A DNA stretch of 64,000 bases from Buttiauxella sp049686335 (GCF_049686335.1 NZ_JBAVHX010000029.1:60028-124027); one strand, 5' to 3'. Positions 43,783 through 52,878 are shown, numbered from the stretch's first letter. Translations and numbers: made by a program. The notes: a model not told the origin generated them from the letters alone.

Positions 43783-44025
43783 ATGCCGAAAAAAACCGAA
43801 GTCCCGGCCAGTTTTGAAACTGCGCTTGTGGAGCTTGAGCAGATAGTTACTCGTCTTGAGAGCGGCGATTTAGCGCTCGAAGAGGCATTAAATGAATTTG
43901 AACGTGGTGTGCAGCTTGCGCGCCAGGGTCAGGTGAAACTGCAACAGGCAGAACAACGCGTGCAAATCCTGCTCAGCGATAGCGAAGACGCCCCACTCAA
44001 GCCTTTTACCCCGGATAACGAGTAA
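43783..44025 (+). CDS. xseB: Exonuclease VII small subunit
   Basis: This 80-residue coiled-coil subunit has FETALVELEQIVTRLESGDLALEEAL as its hallmark. Several copies bind the large subunit XseA, encoded elsewhere, to digest single-stranded DNA. Its TAA is immediately followed by the ispA ATG with no gap. It heads the xseB-ispA-dxs operon, divergent from thiI. The 190-base gap before it shows no other gene. Confidence 0.97.
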   Translation: MPKKTEVPASFETALVELEQIVTRLESGDLALEEALNEFERGVQLARQGQVKLQQAEQRVQILLSDSEDAPLKPFTPDNE

Positions 44026-44925
44026 ATGGATTTTAACCATCAGTTGCAGGCCCATGCACTGCGGGCCAACGATGCGCTGCTGCGTTTTTTAGCGCCGCTG
44101 CCGTTTCAGAACACTCCTCTGGTTGAAGCGATGCACTATGGCGCACTATTTGGTGGCAAGAGGCTTCGCCCTTTCCTGGTCTACGCGACCGGAGAAATGT
44201 TCGGCGTAGAGCAAGAAACCCTGGATGCCCCTGCTGCGGCAATTGAATGCATCCACGCTTATTCATTGATTCATGACGATTTACCCGCCATGGATGACGA
44301 CGATTTACGTCGCGGTCAACCGACTTGCCATATCAAATTCGGTGAAGCGAGTGCCATTTTAGCGGGGGATGCCCTACAAACGTTGGCGTTTTCTATACTA
44401 AGTGATGCCCCGATGGCGGGAGTGGCGATTGCAGACAGACTCGCGATGGTGAAAGAACTGGCTACGGCCAGTGGCGTTGCGGGAATGTGTGGTGGTCAGG
44501 CGTTGGATTTGGAAGCTGAAGGTAAGCATATTGATCTGCAAAGCCTTGAGCGTATTCATCGTCATAAAACTGGCGCGTTAATTCGTGCAGCTGTTCGTCT
44601 GGGCGCATTGAGCGCAGGTGATGCAGGCCGTAACGCTCTCCCTTTGCTTGACCATTATGCAGACAGTATCGGCCTGGCATTCCAGGTACAGGACGATATT
44701 CTCGATGTCATCGGTGATACCGCAACGCTGGGTAAACGCCAGGGCGCCGATCAGCAACTCGGTAAAAGTACTTATCCGGCGCTGCTTGGGCTGGAGAATG
44801 CCAAAACGAAAGCATGGGATCTCTATCAGGAATCTCTCCGGGCGCTGGAAGGACTGGCTCGCCAGTCGTTAGACACTACCGCACTGGAAGCGTTAGCGAG
44901 CTATATAATCCAACGTGATAAATAA
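44026..44925 (+). CDS. ispA: Farnesyl diphosphate synthase
   Basis: This 299-residue trans-prenyltransferase condenses DMAPP, GPP and IPP to farnesyl diphosphate. The first Asp-rich motif is DDLPAMDDDDLRRG and the second is QVQDDILDVIG; GGKRLRPFLVY and HRHKTGALI are intact. Product feeds undecaprenol, ubiquinone, and heme O through cyoE. It is read with xseB and dxs. Confidence 0.98.
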   Translation: MDFNHQLQAHALRANDALLRFLAPLPFQNTPLVEAMHYGALFGGKRLRPFLVYATGEMFGVEQETLDAPAAAIECIHAYSLIHDDLPAMDDDDLRRGQPTCHIKFGEASAILAGDALQTLAFSILSDAPMAGVAIADRLAMVKELATASGVAGMCGGQALDLEAEGKHIDLQSLERIHRHKTGALIRAAVRLGALSAGDAGRNALPLLDHYADSIGLAFQVQDDILDVIGDTATLGKRQGADQQLGKSTYPALLGLENAKTKAWDLYQESLRALEGLARQSLDTTALEALASYIIQRDK

Positions 44926-44996
44926 TTATTAACTTACCCTTTGGCATTCAGGCAGAGGCTTGAAGGATGAAGGGTAAACACCACGATGAGTTTCTA

Positions 44997-46859
44997 ATGA
45001 GTTTTGATATTGCCAAATACCCGACCCTCGCACTGGTGGAATCTGCTCCAGAGTTACGCCTGTTGCCAAAAGAGAGCTTACCGAAACTGTGTGACGAGTT
45101 GCGTCGCTACCTGCTCGATAGCGTAAGCCGTTCCAGCGGGCACTTTGCCTCAGGTCTTGGCACGATAGAACTGACCGTAGCGCTTCACTATGTCTATAAC
45201 ACCCCTTTCGACCAGTTAATCTGGGATGTCGGTCATCAGGCTTATCCACATAAAATCATTACTGGCCGTCGTGACAAAATTGGCACTATCCGCCAGAAAG
45301 GTGGCCTACACCCCTTCCCGTGGCGTGCCGAGAGCGAATATGACGTTCTGAGCGTAGGTCACTCATCGACGTCCATCAGTGCCGGAATTGGTATTGCAGT
45401 GGCTGCGGAAAAAGAAGGTAAAGACCGTCGCACGGTCTGTGTGATTGGCGATGGCGCTATCACAGCAGGGATGGCGTTTGAAGCGATGAACCATGCCGGT
45501 GATATTCGCCCAAATATGCTGGTTATCCTCAACGATAACGAAATGTCGATTTCCGAAAACGTCGGTGCATTGAATAACCACCTCGCCCAGTTGCTTTCAG
45601 GCAAACTCTATTCTTCGTTGCGCGAAGGGGGGAAGAAAGTCTTCTCCGGTGTGCCGCCAATCAAAGAATTGCTCAAGCGTACGGAAGAACATCTTAAAGG
45701 CATGGTGGTGCCGGGTACGTTGTTTGAAGAGTTAGGCTTTAACTACATTGGCCCGGTCGACGGGCATGATGTTATCGGCCTGGTCAATACGCTTAAGAAC
45801 ATGCGTGACCTGAACGGCCCACAATTCCTCCATATCATGACCAAGAAAGGTCGTGGTTATGCACCTGCTGAGAAAGACCCGATCAGCTTCCATGCGGTGC
45901 CGAAATTTGATCCGCAAAGCGGAACGTTACCGAAAGCAGCCGGTGGCTTGCCAGGCTACTCGAAGATCTTTGGTAACTGGTTATGCGAAACCGCAGCCAA
46001 AGACGACAAACTAATGGCTGTGACGCCTGCGATGCGCGAAGGCTCGGGCATGGTGGAGTTTTCACGCCAGTATCCTTCGCAATATTTTGATGTTGCCATC
46101 GCTGAACAGCACGCGGTGACGTTTGCGGCAGGCCTTGCGATTGGCGGTTACAAACCGGTTGTCGCGATTTACTCGACCTTCCTGCAACGCGCCTACGATC
46201 AGGTGATTCATGACGTAGCTATCCAGAAGCTGCCGGTGTTATTCGCCATCGACCGCGCGGGTATTGTCGGTGCTGACGGGCAAACCCACCAGGGAGCGTT
46301 CGACATCTCCTTCCTGCGCTGCATTCCAGACATGGTCATCATGACGCCAAGTGATGAGAACGAATGCCGCCAGATGCTGCACACCGGTTATCACTACAAT
46401 GAAGGCCCATGTGCGGTGCGTTACCCGCGTGGCAATGGCACTGGCGCTGAATTGCAGCCACTGGAATTGTTGCCAATCGGTAAAGGGTTGAAAAAACGCG
46501 AGGGTGAAAAAATCGCCCTGCTGAACTTTGGCACATTGCTGCCGGAAGCTGAAGCCGTTGCACAATCCCTCAATGCGACGCTGGTCGACATGCGTTTTGT
46601 GAAACCGCTCGATGAAGCACTGATTCTTGAATTAGCCGCCAGCCACGAATCGCTAGTCACCATCGAAGAAAATGCGGTGATGGGTGGCGCGGGGAGTGGC
46701 GTTAACGAAGTGTTGATGGCCAACCGTAAAGTGGTCCCGGTATTAAATATCGGTTTACCGGATTACTTTATTGCCCAAGGTACCCAGGAAGAGGCCCGCG
46801 CGGCTATCGGACTGGATGCTGAAGGTATGGAAGCAAGGATCCGCAACTGGCTTAACTAA
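44997..46859 (+). CDS. dxs: 1-deoxy-D-xylulose-5-phosphate synthase
   Basis: This 620-residue thiamine-diphosphate enzyme is the first step of the MEP isoprenoid pathway and also supplies DXP for thiamine and pyridoxal phosphate. It has the ThDP motif GDGAITAGMAFEAMNHAG...NDN, catalytic residues in AIAEQHAVTFAAG and the start MSFDIAKYPTLALVES. The ATG at 44997 is used; the frame ten codons upstream (MKGKHHDEFL) is not conserved. The ribosome site is weak (GATGAG). Confidence 0.98.
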   Translation: MSFDIAKYPTLALVESAPELRLLPKESLPKLCDELRRYLLDSVSRSSGHFASGLGTIELTVALHYVYNTPFDQLIWDVGHQAYPHKIITGRRDKIGTIRQKGGLHPFPWRAESEYDVLSVGHSSTSISAGIGIAVAAEKEGKDRRTVCVIGDGAITAGMAFEAMNHAGDIRPNMLVILNDNEMSISENVGALNNHLAQLLSGKLYSSLREGGKKVFSGVPPIKELLKRTEEHLKGMVVPGTLFEELGFNYIGPVDGHDVIGLVNTLKNMRDLNGPQFLHIMTKKGRGYAPAEKDPISFHAVPKFDPQSGTLPKAAGGLPGYSKIFGNWLCETAAKDDKLMAVTPAMREGSGMVEFSRQYPSQYFDVAIAEQHAVTFAAGLAIGGYKPVVAIYSTFLQRAYDQVIHDVAIQKLPVLFAIDRAGIVGADGQTHQGAFDISFLRCIPDMVIMTPSDENECRQMLHTGYHYNEGPCAVRYPRGNGTGAELQPLELLPIGKGLKKREGEKIALLNFGTLLPEAEAVAQSLNATLVDMRFVKPLDEALILELAASHESLVTIEENAVMGGAGSGVNEVLMANRKVVPVLNIGLPDYFIAQGTQEEARAAIGLDAEGMEARIRNWLN

Positions 46860-46914
46860 TTCCTTCCTCCACTCCTGCTATGCTTAAAGTATCCTGCATA
46901 ACTGGAGTGGAACC

Positions 46915-47889
46915 ATGCAATACAACACGTTAGGAAAAACAGATCTCAAGGTTTCCCGTCTTTGCCTGGGTTGTATGACCTACGGCGAACCAGATCGTGG
47001 CAATCACGCCTGGACGCTTCCCGAAGAGAGTAGCCGCCTCATCATCAAACACGCCATTGATAACGGCATTAATTTCTTTGATACCGCCAATAGCTATTCC
47101 GACGGTAGCAGCGAAGAGATTGTCGGGCGCGCCCTGAAAGATTTCATCCGCCGTGAAGATGCTGTTCTCGCGACCAAGGTTTACTTTCAGGTCGGCGATT
47201 TACCCGAAGGCCTTTCCCGTGCACAAATCCTGCGTTCGATAGATGACAGCCTGCGACGTCTGGGAACTGACTACGTCGATCTGCTGCAAATCCACCGCTG
47301 GGATTACAACACGCCTATTGAAGAGACGCTTGAGGCACTCAATGACGTAGTGAAAGCGGGTAAAGCGCGATATATCGGGGCTTCTTCGATGCACAGTTCG
47401 CAGCTGGCTCAGGCGCTGGCACTGCAGGATCAACACGGCTGGGCGCGTTTCGTCACCATGCAGGATCACTACAATCTGATCTATCGTGAAGAAGAACTCG
47501 ATATGCTGCCGCTTTGCTACGAACAAGGGATCGCGGTTATTCCGTGGAGCCCGCTGGCCCGAGGCAAACTGACGCGTCCGTGGGGCGACACCACCGCACG
47601 CTCGGTCTCTGATGAAGTCGGTAAAGATCTCTACGATGCTAGCCACGATAACGATGCGCTGATTGCAGAGCGACTGGCGAATGTTGCAGCTGATAAAGGC
47701 GTCACGCGTGCACAAGTGGCACTGGCGTGGTTGCTGAGTAAGCCGGGGATTGCCGCGCCAATTATTGGCGTTTCCCGTGAACATCAACTAGATGATTTGC
47801 TGGCAGCGGTGGATTTAACGCTGAAACCGGAAGAGATTGCCGAGCTGGAATCCGTTTACCAGCCGCATGAAAAGGTTGGATTTAAGTAA
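46915..47889 (+). CDS. yajO: Aldo-keto reductase YajO
   Basis: This 324-residue aldo-keto reductase is a TIM barrel with the catalytic tetrad region FFDTANSYSDG, the Lys in ATKVYF and the His in QIHRWD. The NADPH site is near PIIGVSREHQLDD. The E. coli gene can supply deoxyxylulose 5-phosphate from ribulose 5-phosphate when mutated, and it sits next to dxs here too. Physiological substrate is uncertain. It is convergent with pgpA. Confidence 0.95.
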   Translation: MQYNTLGKTDLKVSRLCLGCMTYGEPDRGNHAWTLPEESSRLIIKHAIDNGINFFDTANSYSDGSSEEIVGRALKDFIRREDAVLATKVYFQVGDLPEGLSRAQILRSIDDSLRRLGTDYVDLLQIHRWDYNTPIEETLEALNDVVKAGKARYIGASSMHSSQLAQALALQDQHGWARFVTMQDHYNLIYREEELDMLPLCYEQGIAVIPWSPLARGKLTRPWGDTTARSVSDEVGKDLYDASHDNDALIAERLANVAADKGVTRAQVALAWLLSKPGIAAPIIGVSREHQLDDLLAAVDLTLKPEEIAELESVYQPHEKVGFK

Positions 47890-47891
47890 CG

Positions 47892-48009
47892 CCCTCACCC
47901 TAACCCTCTCCCCCAGGAGAGGGAACAGTCCGTTTTTCTCCCTCTCCTCCCAGGAGAAGGAACAGTCCGTTTTCCTCCCTCTCCCTCAGGGAGAGGGCCG
48001 GGGTGAGGG
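47892..48009. repeat. Hairpin repeat array between yajO and pgpA, three units
   Basis: Outer arms CCCTCACCCTAA and CCGGGGTGAGGG enclose three hairpins (for example CCCTCTCCCCCAGGAGAGGG). Two near-identical spacers, AACAGTCCGTTTTT and AACAGTCCGTTTTC, separate them. The spacer is unique to this locus. It lies between convergent genes. Confidence 0.88.
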
Positions 48010-48019
48010 TTGTTCTAAA

Positions 48020-48526
48020 TCAGAACAGGCCAATCGGCCAGTGGTGACCAATCAGATAAATAATCCCCGCAGAAATGACGCCCGCGACGATGTCATCCAC
48101 CATGATCCCCATCCCACCATGAATGTTGCGATCAAACCAACGGATCGGCCACGGCTTCCAGATATCGAAGATACGGAAAATCACAAAGCCTGCTGCGACC
48201 CAGCGCCAGTCGTTAACTGGCAGCGCCATCAGGGTTATCCACATGCCGATAAATTCATCCCACACGATGCTGCCGTGGTCATGAACGCCCATATCGCGCG
48301 CAGTCTGGTGGCAAAGATAAACCCCGATACAAATACCGAGCATTATGATCATGGAGTAAAGCTGCCACGGCAGCAAAGTCATCACATACCAGAACGGAAT
48401 TGCCGCAAGCGAACCCGCAGTACCCGGCATAATCGGGCTTAACCCACTACCAAAACCGGTGGCAAGCAAATGCCACGGATTACTGAGCTTTAAACGGCTA
48501 ATAGCCACATCTTTAGAGCGAGGCAA
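48020..48526 (-). CDS. pgpA: Phosphatidylglycerophosphatase A
   Basis: This 168-residue inner-membrane enzyme hydrolyses phosphatidylglycerophosphate to phosphatidylglycerol. Conserved active-site stretches are SGLSPIMPGTAGSLAA, VWDEFIGMWITL and VDDIVAGV. An in-frame stop lies five codons upstream and the only plausible start is TTG at 48526 (protein MPRSKDVAISRLK). It overlaps the end of thiL by 14 bases, with AAGGA upstream. Confidence 0.94.
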   Translation of the reverse strand: MPRSKDVAISRLKLSNPWHLLATGFGSGLSPIMPGTAGSLAAIPFWYVMTLLPWQLYSMIIMLGICIGVYLCHQTARDMGVHDHGSIVWDEFIGMWITLMALPVNDWRWVAAGFVIFRIFDIWKPWPIRWFDRNIHGGMGIMVDDIVAGVISAGIIYLIGHHWPIGLF

Positions 48527-49490
48527 AGTGGTCGTATCCTTTTAAATCCAGTGTTACCGGCTTGCCATGCTGGAAGAACTGCAGCCCTTCCGACGCAGGA
48601 CCTACCTGACCGATACAGGTAAACGGGATCCCCAGATTGCCGATAGCTACGTCCAGCGCACCACGGTTGATTTCTGGCACGGTGAAGCACAGTTCGTAAT
48701 CTTCTCCACCCGAAAGCGCCCACTGCAGAGCCAGCTCAGGGCTGACATTCGCCTTCAAAGCATCAGAATATGGCAAAGCGTCGAGATCCACGCGCGCGCC
48801 GCATTCACTGGCTTTGAGGATGTGCCCCAAATCGGAAATTAGCCCGTCAGAGAGATCAATGGCACTGCTCGCCAAATCGCGCAGAGCCTGGCCGTGCAAA
48901 ATGCGTGCTGTTGGTCGCAGATGGCGCTTCTTGAGATAGGCCGCTTGCGTAGGATCTTTAACCGTTAAACGATCCTGCAAGATTGCCAGACCCGCTGCGC
49001 TATCTCCCGGCGTGCCGGTAACATAAATCCAGTCGCCAATGCGTGCACCGCTGCGTTTAAGCGCGCGGCCAGCTGGTACCAGACCATGAATGCCAAGCGT
49101 CATGGAAAGTGGCCCACGCGTCGTGTCACCGCCAATCAGCTGCATATCGTAGTATTCGAGTTGTTCAAACAGGCTGTCGCTGAAGGCTTCAAGCCAGCTT
49201 TCATCGACTTCAGGAAGGGTAATGGCGAGCGTCAACCAGGCAGGATCCGCACCCATTGCGGCCAGATCACTTAAATTTACGGCCAGCGCTTTGTAACCCA
49301 AATCACGAGGGTCAATATCAGCCAGGAAATGAATGCCCGAGACAAGAGTATCGGTACTGATCGCGAGGACCTGCTTTTCAGCCACCGTTAGCAATGCACA
49401 ATCATCGCCGATTCCGGTTTCCACATCGCGGCGGGAACTGCTTACGCGATCAAAATAACGGGCAATTAAGGAAAACTCACCGCATGCCAT
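48513..49490 (-). CDS. thiL: Thiamine-monophosphate kinase
   Basis: This 325-residue enzyme phosphorylates thiamine monophosphate to the active diphosphate. It belongs to the PurM/AIR synthase fold, with the metal-binding GIGDDCALL, STDTLVSGIHF and GGDTTRGPL motifs and the C-terminal GGEDYELCFTVP. The ATG at 49490 begins MACGEFSLIARYFDR. An ERIC relic and the nusB terminator separate it from nusB, so it may have its own promoter here. Confidence 0.96.
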   Translation of the reverse strand: MACGEFSLIARYFDRVSSSRRDVETGIGDDCALLTVAEKQVLAISTDTLVSGIHFLADIDPRDLGYKALAVNLSDLAAMGADPAWLTLAITLPEVDESWLEAFSDSLFEQLEYYDMQLIGGDTTRGPLSMTLGIHGLVPAGRALKRSGARIGDWIYVTGTPGDSAAGLAILQDRLTVKDPTQAAYLKKRHLRPTARILHGQALRDLASSAIDLSDGLISDLGHILKASECGARVDLDALPYSDALKANVSPELALQWALSGGEDYELCFTVPEINRGALDVAIGNLGIPFTCIGQVGPASEGLQFFQHGKPVTLDLKGYDHFASL

Positions 49491-49507
49491 GCGTTATGCC
49501 TCTAAAT

Positions 49508-49556
49508 ATACCCGTCATCCTTCATGCTGCAGGGTGTTGGATGCAACTCGAATGCT
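49508..49556. repeat. Truncated ERIC relic upstream of thiL
   Basis: ATACCCGTCATCCTTCATGC is the ERIC end. It joins, after CTGCAGGGTGTTG, to GATGCAACTCGAATG from the opposite end. The central 75 or so bases with the primer regions are missing. Confidence 0.75.
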
Positions 49557-49570
49557 AACGGATACAGAAT

Positions 49571-49596
49571 AAAGAAAGGCCGGGATAAACCGGCCT
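49571..49596 (-). terminator. Terminator of nusB
   Basis: On the minus strand AGGCCGG, loop TTTATC, and CCGGCCT are followed by TTCTTTATT. It begins 6 bases after the nusB stop. Confidence 0.85.
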
Positions 49597-49601
49597 GGAG
49601 A

Positions 49602-50021
49602 TTATTTCTTGCGGGGACGGATTTGCGGAGCAGCTTTATCAAGTACACCATTCACGAACTTGTGGCTGTCTTCGGCGCCGAAGGTTTTCGCAAGATCGAT
49701 GGCTTCATTAATCGCCACTTTATATGGCACGTCATCTCGCTTAGCCAGTTCAAACAGTGCGATACGCAGAACCGCTTTTTCTACCTGACCCAGCTCTTCG
49801 AGCTGACGGGACAGATAAGGCTTCATGAGCCCATCCAGATACGCGCTGTTAGTAGCCACCCCGACCAACAGTTCGCGGAAGTAGTTAACGTCAACGTCTT
49901 TGACGTCCTGTTCCGCCAGGAACTGGTATTCGACATCAGCGATGTCATTTCGAGATAACTGCCAGGAGTAAAGCGCCTGAACGGCACACTCACGGGCACG
50001 GCGACGAGCAGCAGGTTTCAC
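49602..50021 (-). CDS. nusB: Transcription antitermination factor NusB
   Basis: This 139-residue all-helical protein pairs with NusE (S10) and binds boxA RNA in rRNA and phage antitermination. It has the Arg-rich N-terminus KPAARRRARECAVQALYSWQLS and VAINEAIDLAKTFG. The start codon is GTG at 50021, as in E. coli. It follows ribE by 20 bases and forms the ribE-nusB unit. Confidence 0.97.
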   Translation of the reverse strand: MKPAARRRARECAVQALYSWQLSRNDIADVEYQFLAEQDVKDVDVNYFRELLVGVATNSAYLDGLMKPYLSRQLEELGQVEKAVLRIALFELAKRDDVPYKVAINEAIDLAKTFGAEDSHKFVNGVLDKAAPQIRPRKK

Positions 50022-50041
50022 AGATTTCCCCTTACAAAAAA

Positions 50042-50512
50042 TCAGGCCTTGATGGCTTTCAATACATTAATCATTTCAAGCGCGGTCAGTGCAGCTTCTG
50101 CACCTTTGTTACCGGCTTTTGTGCCAGCGCGTTCGATGGCTTGTTCAATACTTTCAGTAGTCAGCACGCCAAAGGCGACTGGAATACCCGTTTCCTGAGC
50201 AACATGCGCCAGGCCGTTGCTAGCACCGCCAGCAACGTATTCAAAGTGAGCTGTGCCGCCACGGATAACCGTACCCAGCGCAATCACCGCGTCATAACGC
50301 TTGGTTTTCGCCAGTGCGTCTGCCGCCAGTGGCAACTCATAAGCACCCGGAACCCAGACCACGGTGATATTTTCATCTTTAACCTGGCCGATACGTTTCA
50401 GAGCGTCAAGCGCACCATCAAGCAGGCTGTCATTGATGAAGTTGTTAAAACGCGCGATGGTGATGGCGACGCGAGCGTCTGGAGTAGCAACGGCTGCTTC
50501 AATGATGTTCAT
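50042..50512 (-). CDS. ribE: 6,7-dimethyl-8-ribityllumazine synthase (RibH)
   Basis: This 156-residue subunit of an icosahedral capsid joins the ribityl pyrimidine with dihydroxybutanone phosphate in riboflavin synthesis. Conserved regions are ARFNNFINDSLLDGAL, VPGAYELPLAADAL, GTVIRGGTAHFEYV and the GVLTTESIEQAIERAGTKAGNKG end. It lies between ribD and nusB as in E. coli. Confidence 0.98.
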   Translation of the reverse strand: MNIIEAAVATPDARVAITIARFNNFINDSLLDGALDALKRIGQVKDENITVVWVPGAYELPLAADALAKTKRYDAVIALGTVIRGGTAHFEYVAGGASNGLAHVAQETGIPVAFGVLTTESIEQAIERAGTKAGNKGAEAALTALEMINVLKAIKA

Positions 50513-50591
50513 ATTCTTCCTTTACGGTTCTGTTTAGCCCCGTTAGGGGGGCGGATTTTATCATAATCTTTTGGTGCCTGCTTACGTTTTA

Positions 50592-51713
50592 CTAGCCGGC
50601 GTATCGCGGCGTCAAATGCAGGCACAAATCAGGGCCTACCTGACGGACTTCGCTAAAGCTAAACTCGGGCGCATCGGCAAGTTTTTCAAGCCCTTGCAGG
50701 TGACAAAGGCCACGCGCATCATTGCCCAATAGTTTCGGCGCAACATAGACAATCAGTTCATCCACCAGTCCTGCCTGAAGCAGCGCACCGCCAAGTGTCG
50801 GGCCGGCTTCAACCCAAATCGAGTTTATCTGACGTTTGCCCAGCAACATCATCATCACCACCAAATCAAGATGGCCGTTGTGTTCGGGCACGATAAACTG
50901 CTCAACGCCTTCAGGCCACGTTTGTTGGTCAGCATGACAACGCGCAAGCCAGCTTTCACCCGCTTGAGCGATAAGGTTATGTTGTGGTGTTACGCGATTT
51001 TCACGGTCGAGAATAATCCGCGTTGGCTGGCGCAGGTTTTCTTCGTCGTAAACCGCCTGCGTTGCGCTATCTAATTCATTCCAACGTACAGTCAAAGAGG
51101 GATTGTCTGCCAGCACCGTCGCACTGCTACTCAGAATCGCTGAACTTTGCGCACGCAGACGCTGCACATCGCGACGAGATTCAGGAGAAGTAATCCACTG
51201 GCTTTCACCGCTCGCCATTGCTGTACGCCCATCAAGCGATGCTCCCAGTTTAAGTTGAATAAACGGGAAGCCGGTACGCATGCGCTTCAGGAAACCGCGG
51301 TTAATCGCCTCAGCTTCATTCATCATCAAACCGTGGCTGACTTCAATGCCAGCTTGTTGCAGAGCGTATAACCCACGGCCAGCAACTTGCGGATTGGGAT
51401 CTTGCATCGCGGCAACGACACGCGAAACGCCTGCGGCAATTAACGCTTCACAGCATGGCGGTGTACGCCCGTGATGGCTGCAAGGCTCGAGAGTGACATA
51501 GGCTGTCGCCCCGCGCGCTTTTTCTCCTGCCATACGTAATGCATGCACTTCCGCATGGGGTTCACCCGCACGAAAGTGAAAACCTTCACCGACGATTTCA
51601 CCGTCTTTGGCGATAACACAGCCGACATTCGGGTTAGGCGTCGTAGTAAAACGGCCACGCTTTGCCAGTTGCATTGCGCGAGCCATAAATTTTTCATCAA
51701 GCGACATCGGCAT
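50592..51713 (-). CDS. ribD: Bifunctional riboflavin deaminase/reductase RibD
   Basis: This 373-residue protein has an N-terminal zinc cytidine-deaminase-like domain with HAEVHAL and PCSHHGRTPPC. A C-terminal DHFR-like reductase domain follows (about 150-370, KLGASLDGRTAMASGESQWI and WVEAGPTLGGALLQ). It converts the GTP cyclohydrolase II product in two steps. Its ATG overlaps the nrdR stop by one base. A second in-frame ATG at codon 3 is also possible. An imperfect hairpin (GCCCCGTTAGGGGGGC, 50537-50552) follows before ribE. Confidence 0.97.
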   Translation of the reverse strand: MPMSLDEKFMARAMQLAKRGRFTTTPNPNVGCVIAKDGEIVGEGFHFRAGEPHAEVHALRMAGEKARGATAYVTLEPCSHHGRTPPCCEALIAAGVSRVVAAMQDPNPQVAGRGLYALQQAGIEVSHGLMMNEAEAINRGFLKRMRTGFPFIQLKLGASLDGRTAMASGESQWITSPESRRDVQRLRAQSSAILSSSATVLADNPSLTVRWNELDSATQAVYDEENLRQPTRIILDRENRVTPQHNLIAQAGESWLARCHADQQTWPEGVEQFIVPEHNGHLDLVVMMMLLGKRQINSIWVEAGPTLGGALLQAGLVDELIVYVAPKLLGNDARGLCHLQGLEKLADAPEFSFSEVRQVGPDLCLHLTPRYAG

Positions 51714-52162
51714 TAATCCTGTAAGCGGGCAATTTCTTCGCCAAATTCGCGGATATCTTCAAAGCTGCGATAAACCGATGCAAAGCGGATGTACGCCACT
51801 TTATCGAGTTTTTTAAGCTGTTCCATCACCAGATTGCCAATCATTTTGCTTGGCACTTCACGCTCGCCGGTGCCACGTAACTGGGATTTGATGTGGTTTA
51901 TCGCCATTTCTACGTCATCGGAACTGACTGGCCGCTTTTCCAGCGCTTTTAAAAAACCGCTGCGCAATTTGTCTTCATTAAACGGCTCACGAACATCATT
52001 ACTTTTTACCACGCGCGGCATAACCAGCTCCGCCACTTCAAAAGTGGTGAAGCGTTCATTGCACACCAGGCACTGACGACGACGACGCACGGAAGACCCT
52101 TCGCCGACAAGCCGGGAATCAATCACTTTGGTGTCTACTGCGAAACAGAATGGGCAATGCAT
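51713..52162 (-). CDS. nrdR: Transcriptional repressor NrdR
   Basis: This 149-residue protein has an N-terminal zinc ribbon (CPFC and CLVC) and an ATP-cone (about 49-139, VVKSNDVREPFNEDKLRSG). It senses ATP/dATP and represses ribonucleotide reductase operons at NrdR boxes. The start MHCPFCFAVDT at 52162 has AGGA 7 bases upstream. It is coupled to ribD by a TAATG overlap. Confidence 0.98.
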   Translation of the reverse strand: MHCPFCFAVDTKVIDSRLVGEGSSVRRRRQCLVCNERFTTFEVAELVMPRVVKSNDVREPFNEDKLRSGFLKALEKRPVSSDDVEMAINHIKSQLRGTGEREVPSKMIGNLVMEQLKKLDKVAYIRFASVYRSFEDIREFGEEIARLQD

Positions 52163-52312
52163 GGCGCGTCCTGAAGGATTAGTCAAATGAACAATAGTTT
52201 ACCGCGAAGTCGCTAGAGTACAAAGGCATGCCACCGTATCCCAGGAAATATGACTTTTCATTGGCGAACAGCTACGCTTAAATCAGGAAGAAACTTTAAG
52301 GAAAAATTAGTT

Positions 52313-52873
52313 ATGACAAAGAGTTACCTAAGAATTCTCCTGGTTACCAGTATGGTGAGCCTCAGCGCTTGTGCCCAACAAACAGAAGTGCGCCAGATGA
52401 AGAGCGAAGTAGGTTCTTTAAATAAAGAAATGACACAACTCACCGATCAAACCGTCAAGCTGACTCAGCAAAATGCGCTGAATGCCAAATCGACAACCGG
52501 TGTTTATTTGTTACCCGGTTCGAAAATTCCGGCGCGCCTGAACAGCCAACTAGGCAATTTGCAAATGTCGCTGAGTAGCGTCACCCCGCAAGACAACGGC
52601 AGCCGCGTGATGCTGATTATTAAAGGTGAATCTAACGAACCACTTCCTGCTTTCACCGGCAAAGTGGAATGGGGGCAAATTCAGGGCACCACCGAAAACT
52701 ATCAGGAAGTGAATGTCCAGACGCAGCAAATCAATGCGCCTGCGAGTGTTCTTGCACCGAGTGATGTGAGCATTCCATTAGTGCTTTCGGGTCTTACACC
52801 AGAGCAACTGGGTTTTGTGCGCATTCATGATATCCAGCCAATTGATCCTTCTCAGGCTTTACCTGCCCAATAA
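52313..52873 (+). CDS. yajI: Lipoprotein YajI
   Basis: This 186-residue lipoprotein precursor has signal MTKSYLRILLVTSMVSLSAC with lipobox LSAC (Cys about 20). A coiled-coil-like stretch (QMKSEVGSLNKEMTQLTDQTVKLTQ) follows, and then a DUF3251-type beta domain. The function is unknown. It is divergent from nrdR and precedes tsx, as in E. coli. The ATG at 52313 has AAGGA upstream; the longer frame to 52250 lacks conservation. Confidence 0.92.
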   Translation: MTKSYLRILLVTSMVSLSACAQQTEVRQMKSEVGSLNKEMTQLTDQTVKLTQQNALNAKSTTGVYLLPGSKIPARLNSQLGNLQMSLSSVTPQDNGSRVMLIIKGESNEPLPAFTGKVEWGQIQGTTENYQEVNVQTQQINAPASVLAPSDVSIPLVLSGLTPEQLGFVRIHDIQPIDPSQALPAQ

Positions 52874-52878
52874 ACGAT

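Noticed and set aside
47837..48442. 201-codon plus-strand frame
   Set aside because: Begins in the yajO end, crosses the hairpin array and runs antisense to pgpA.
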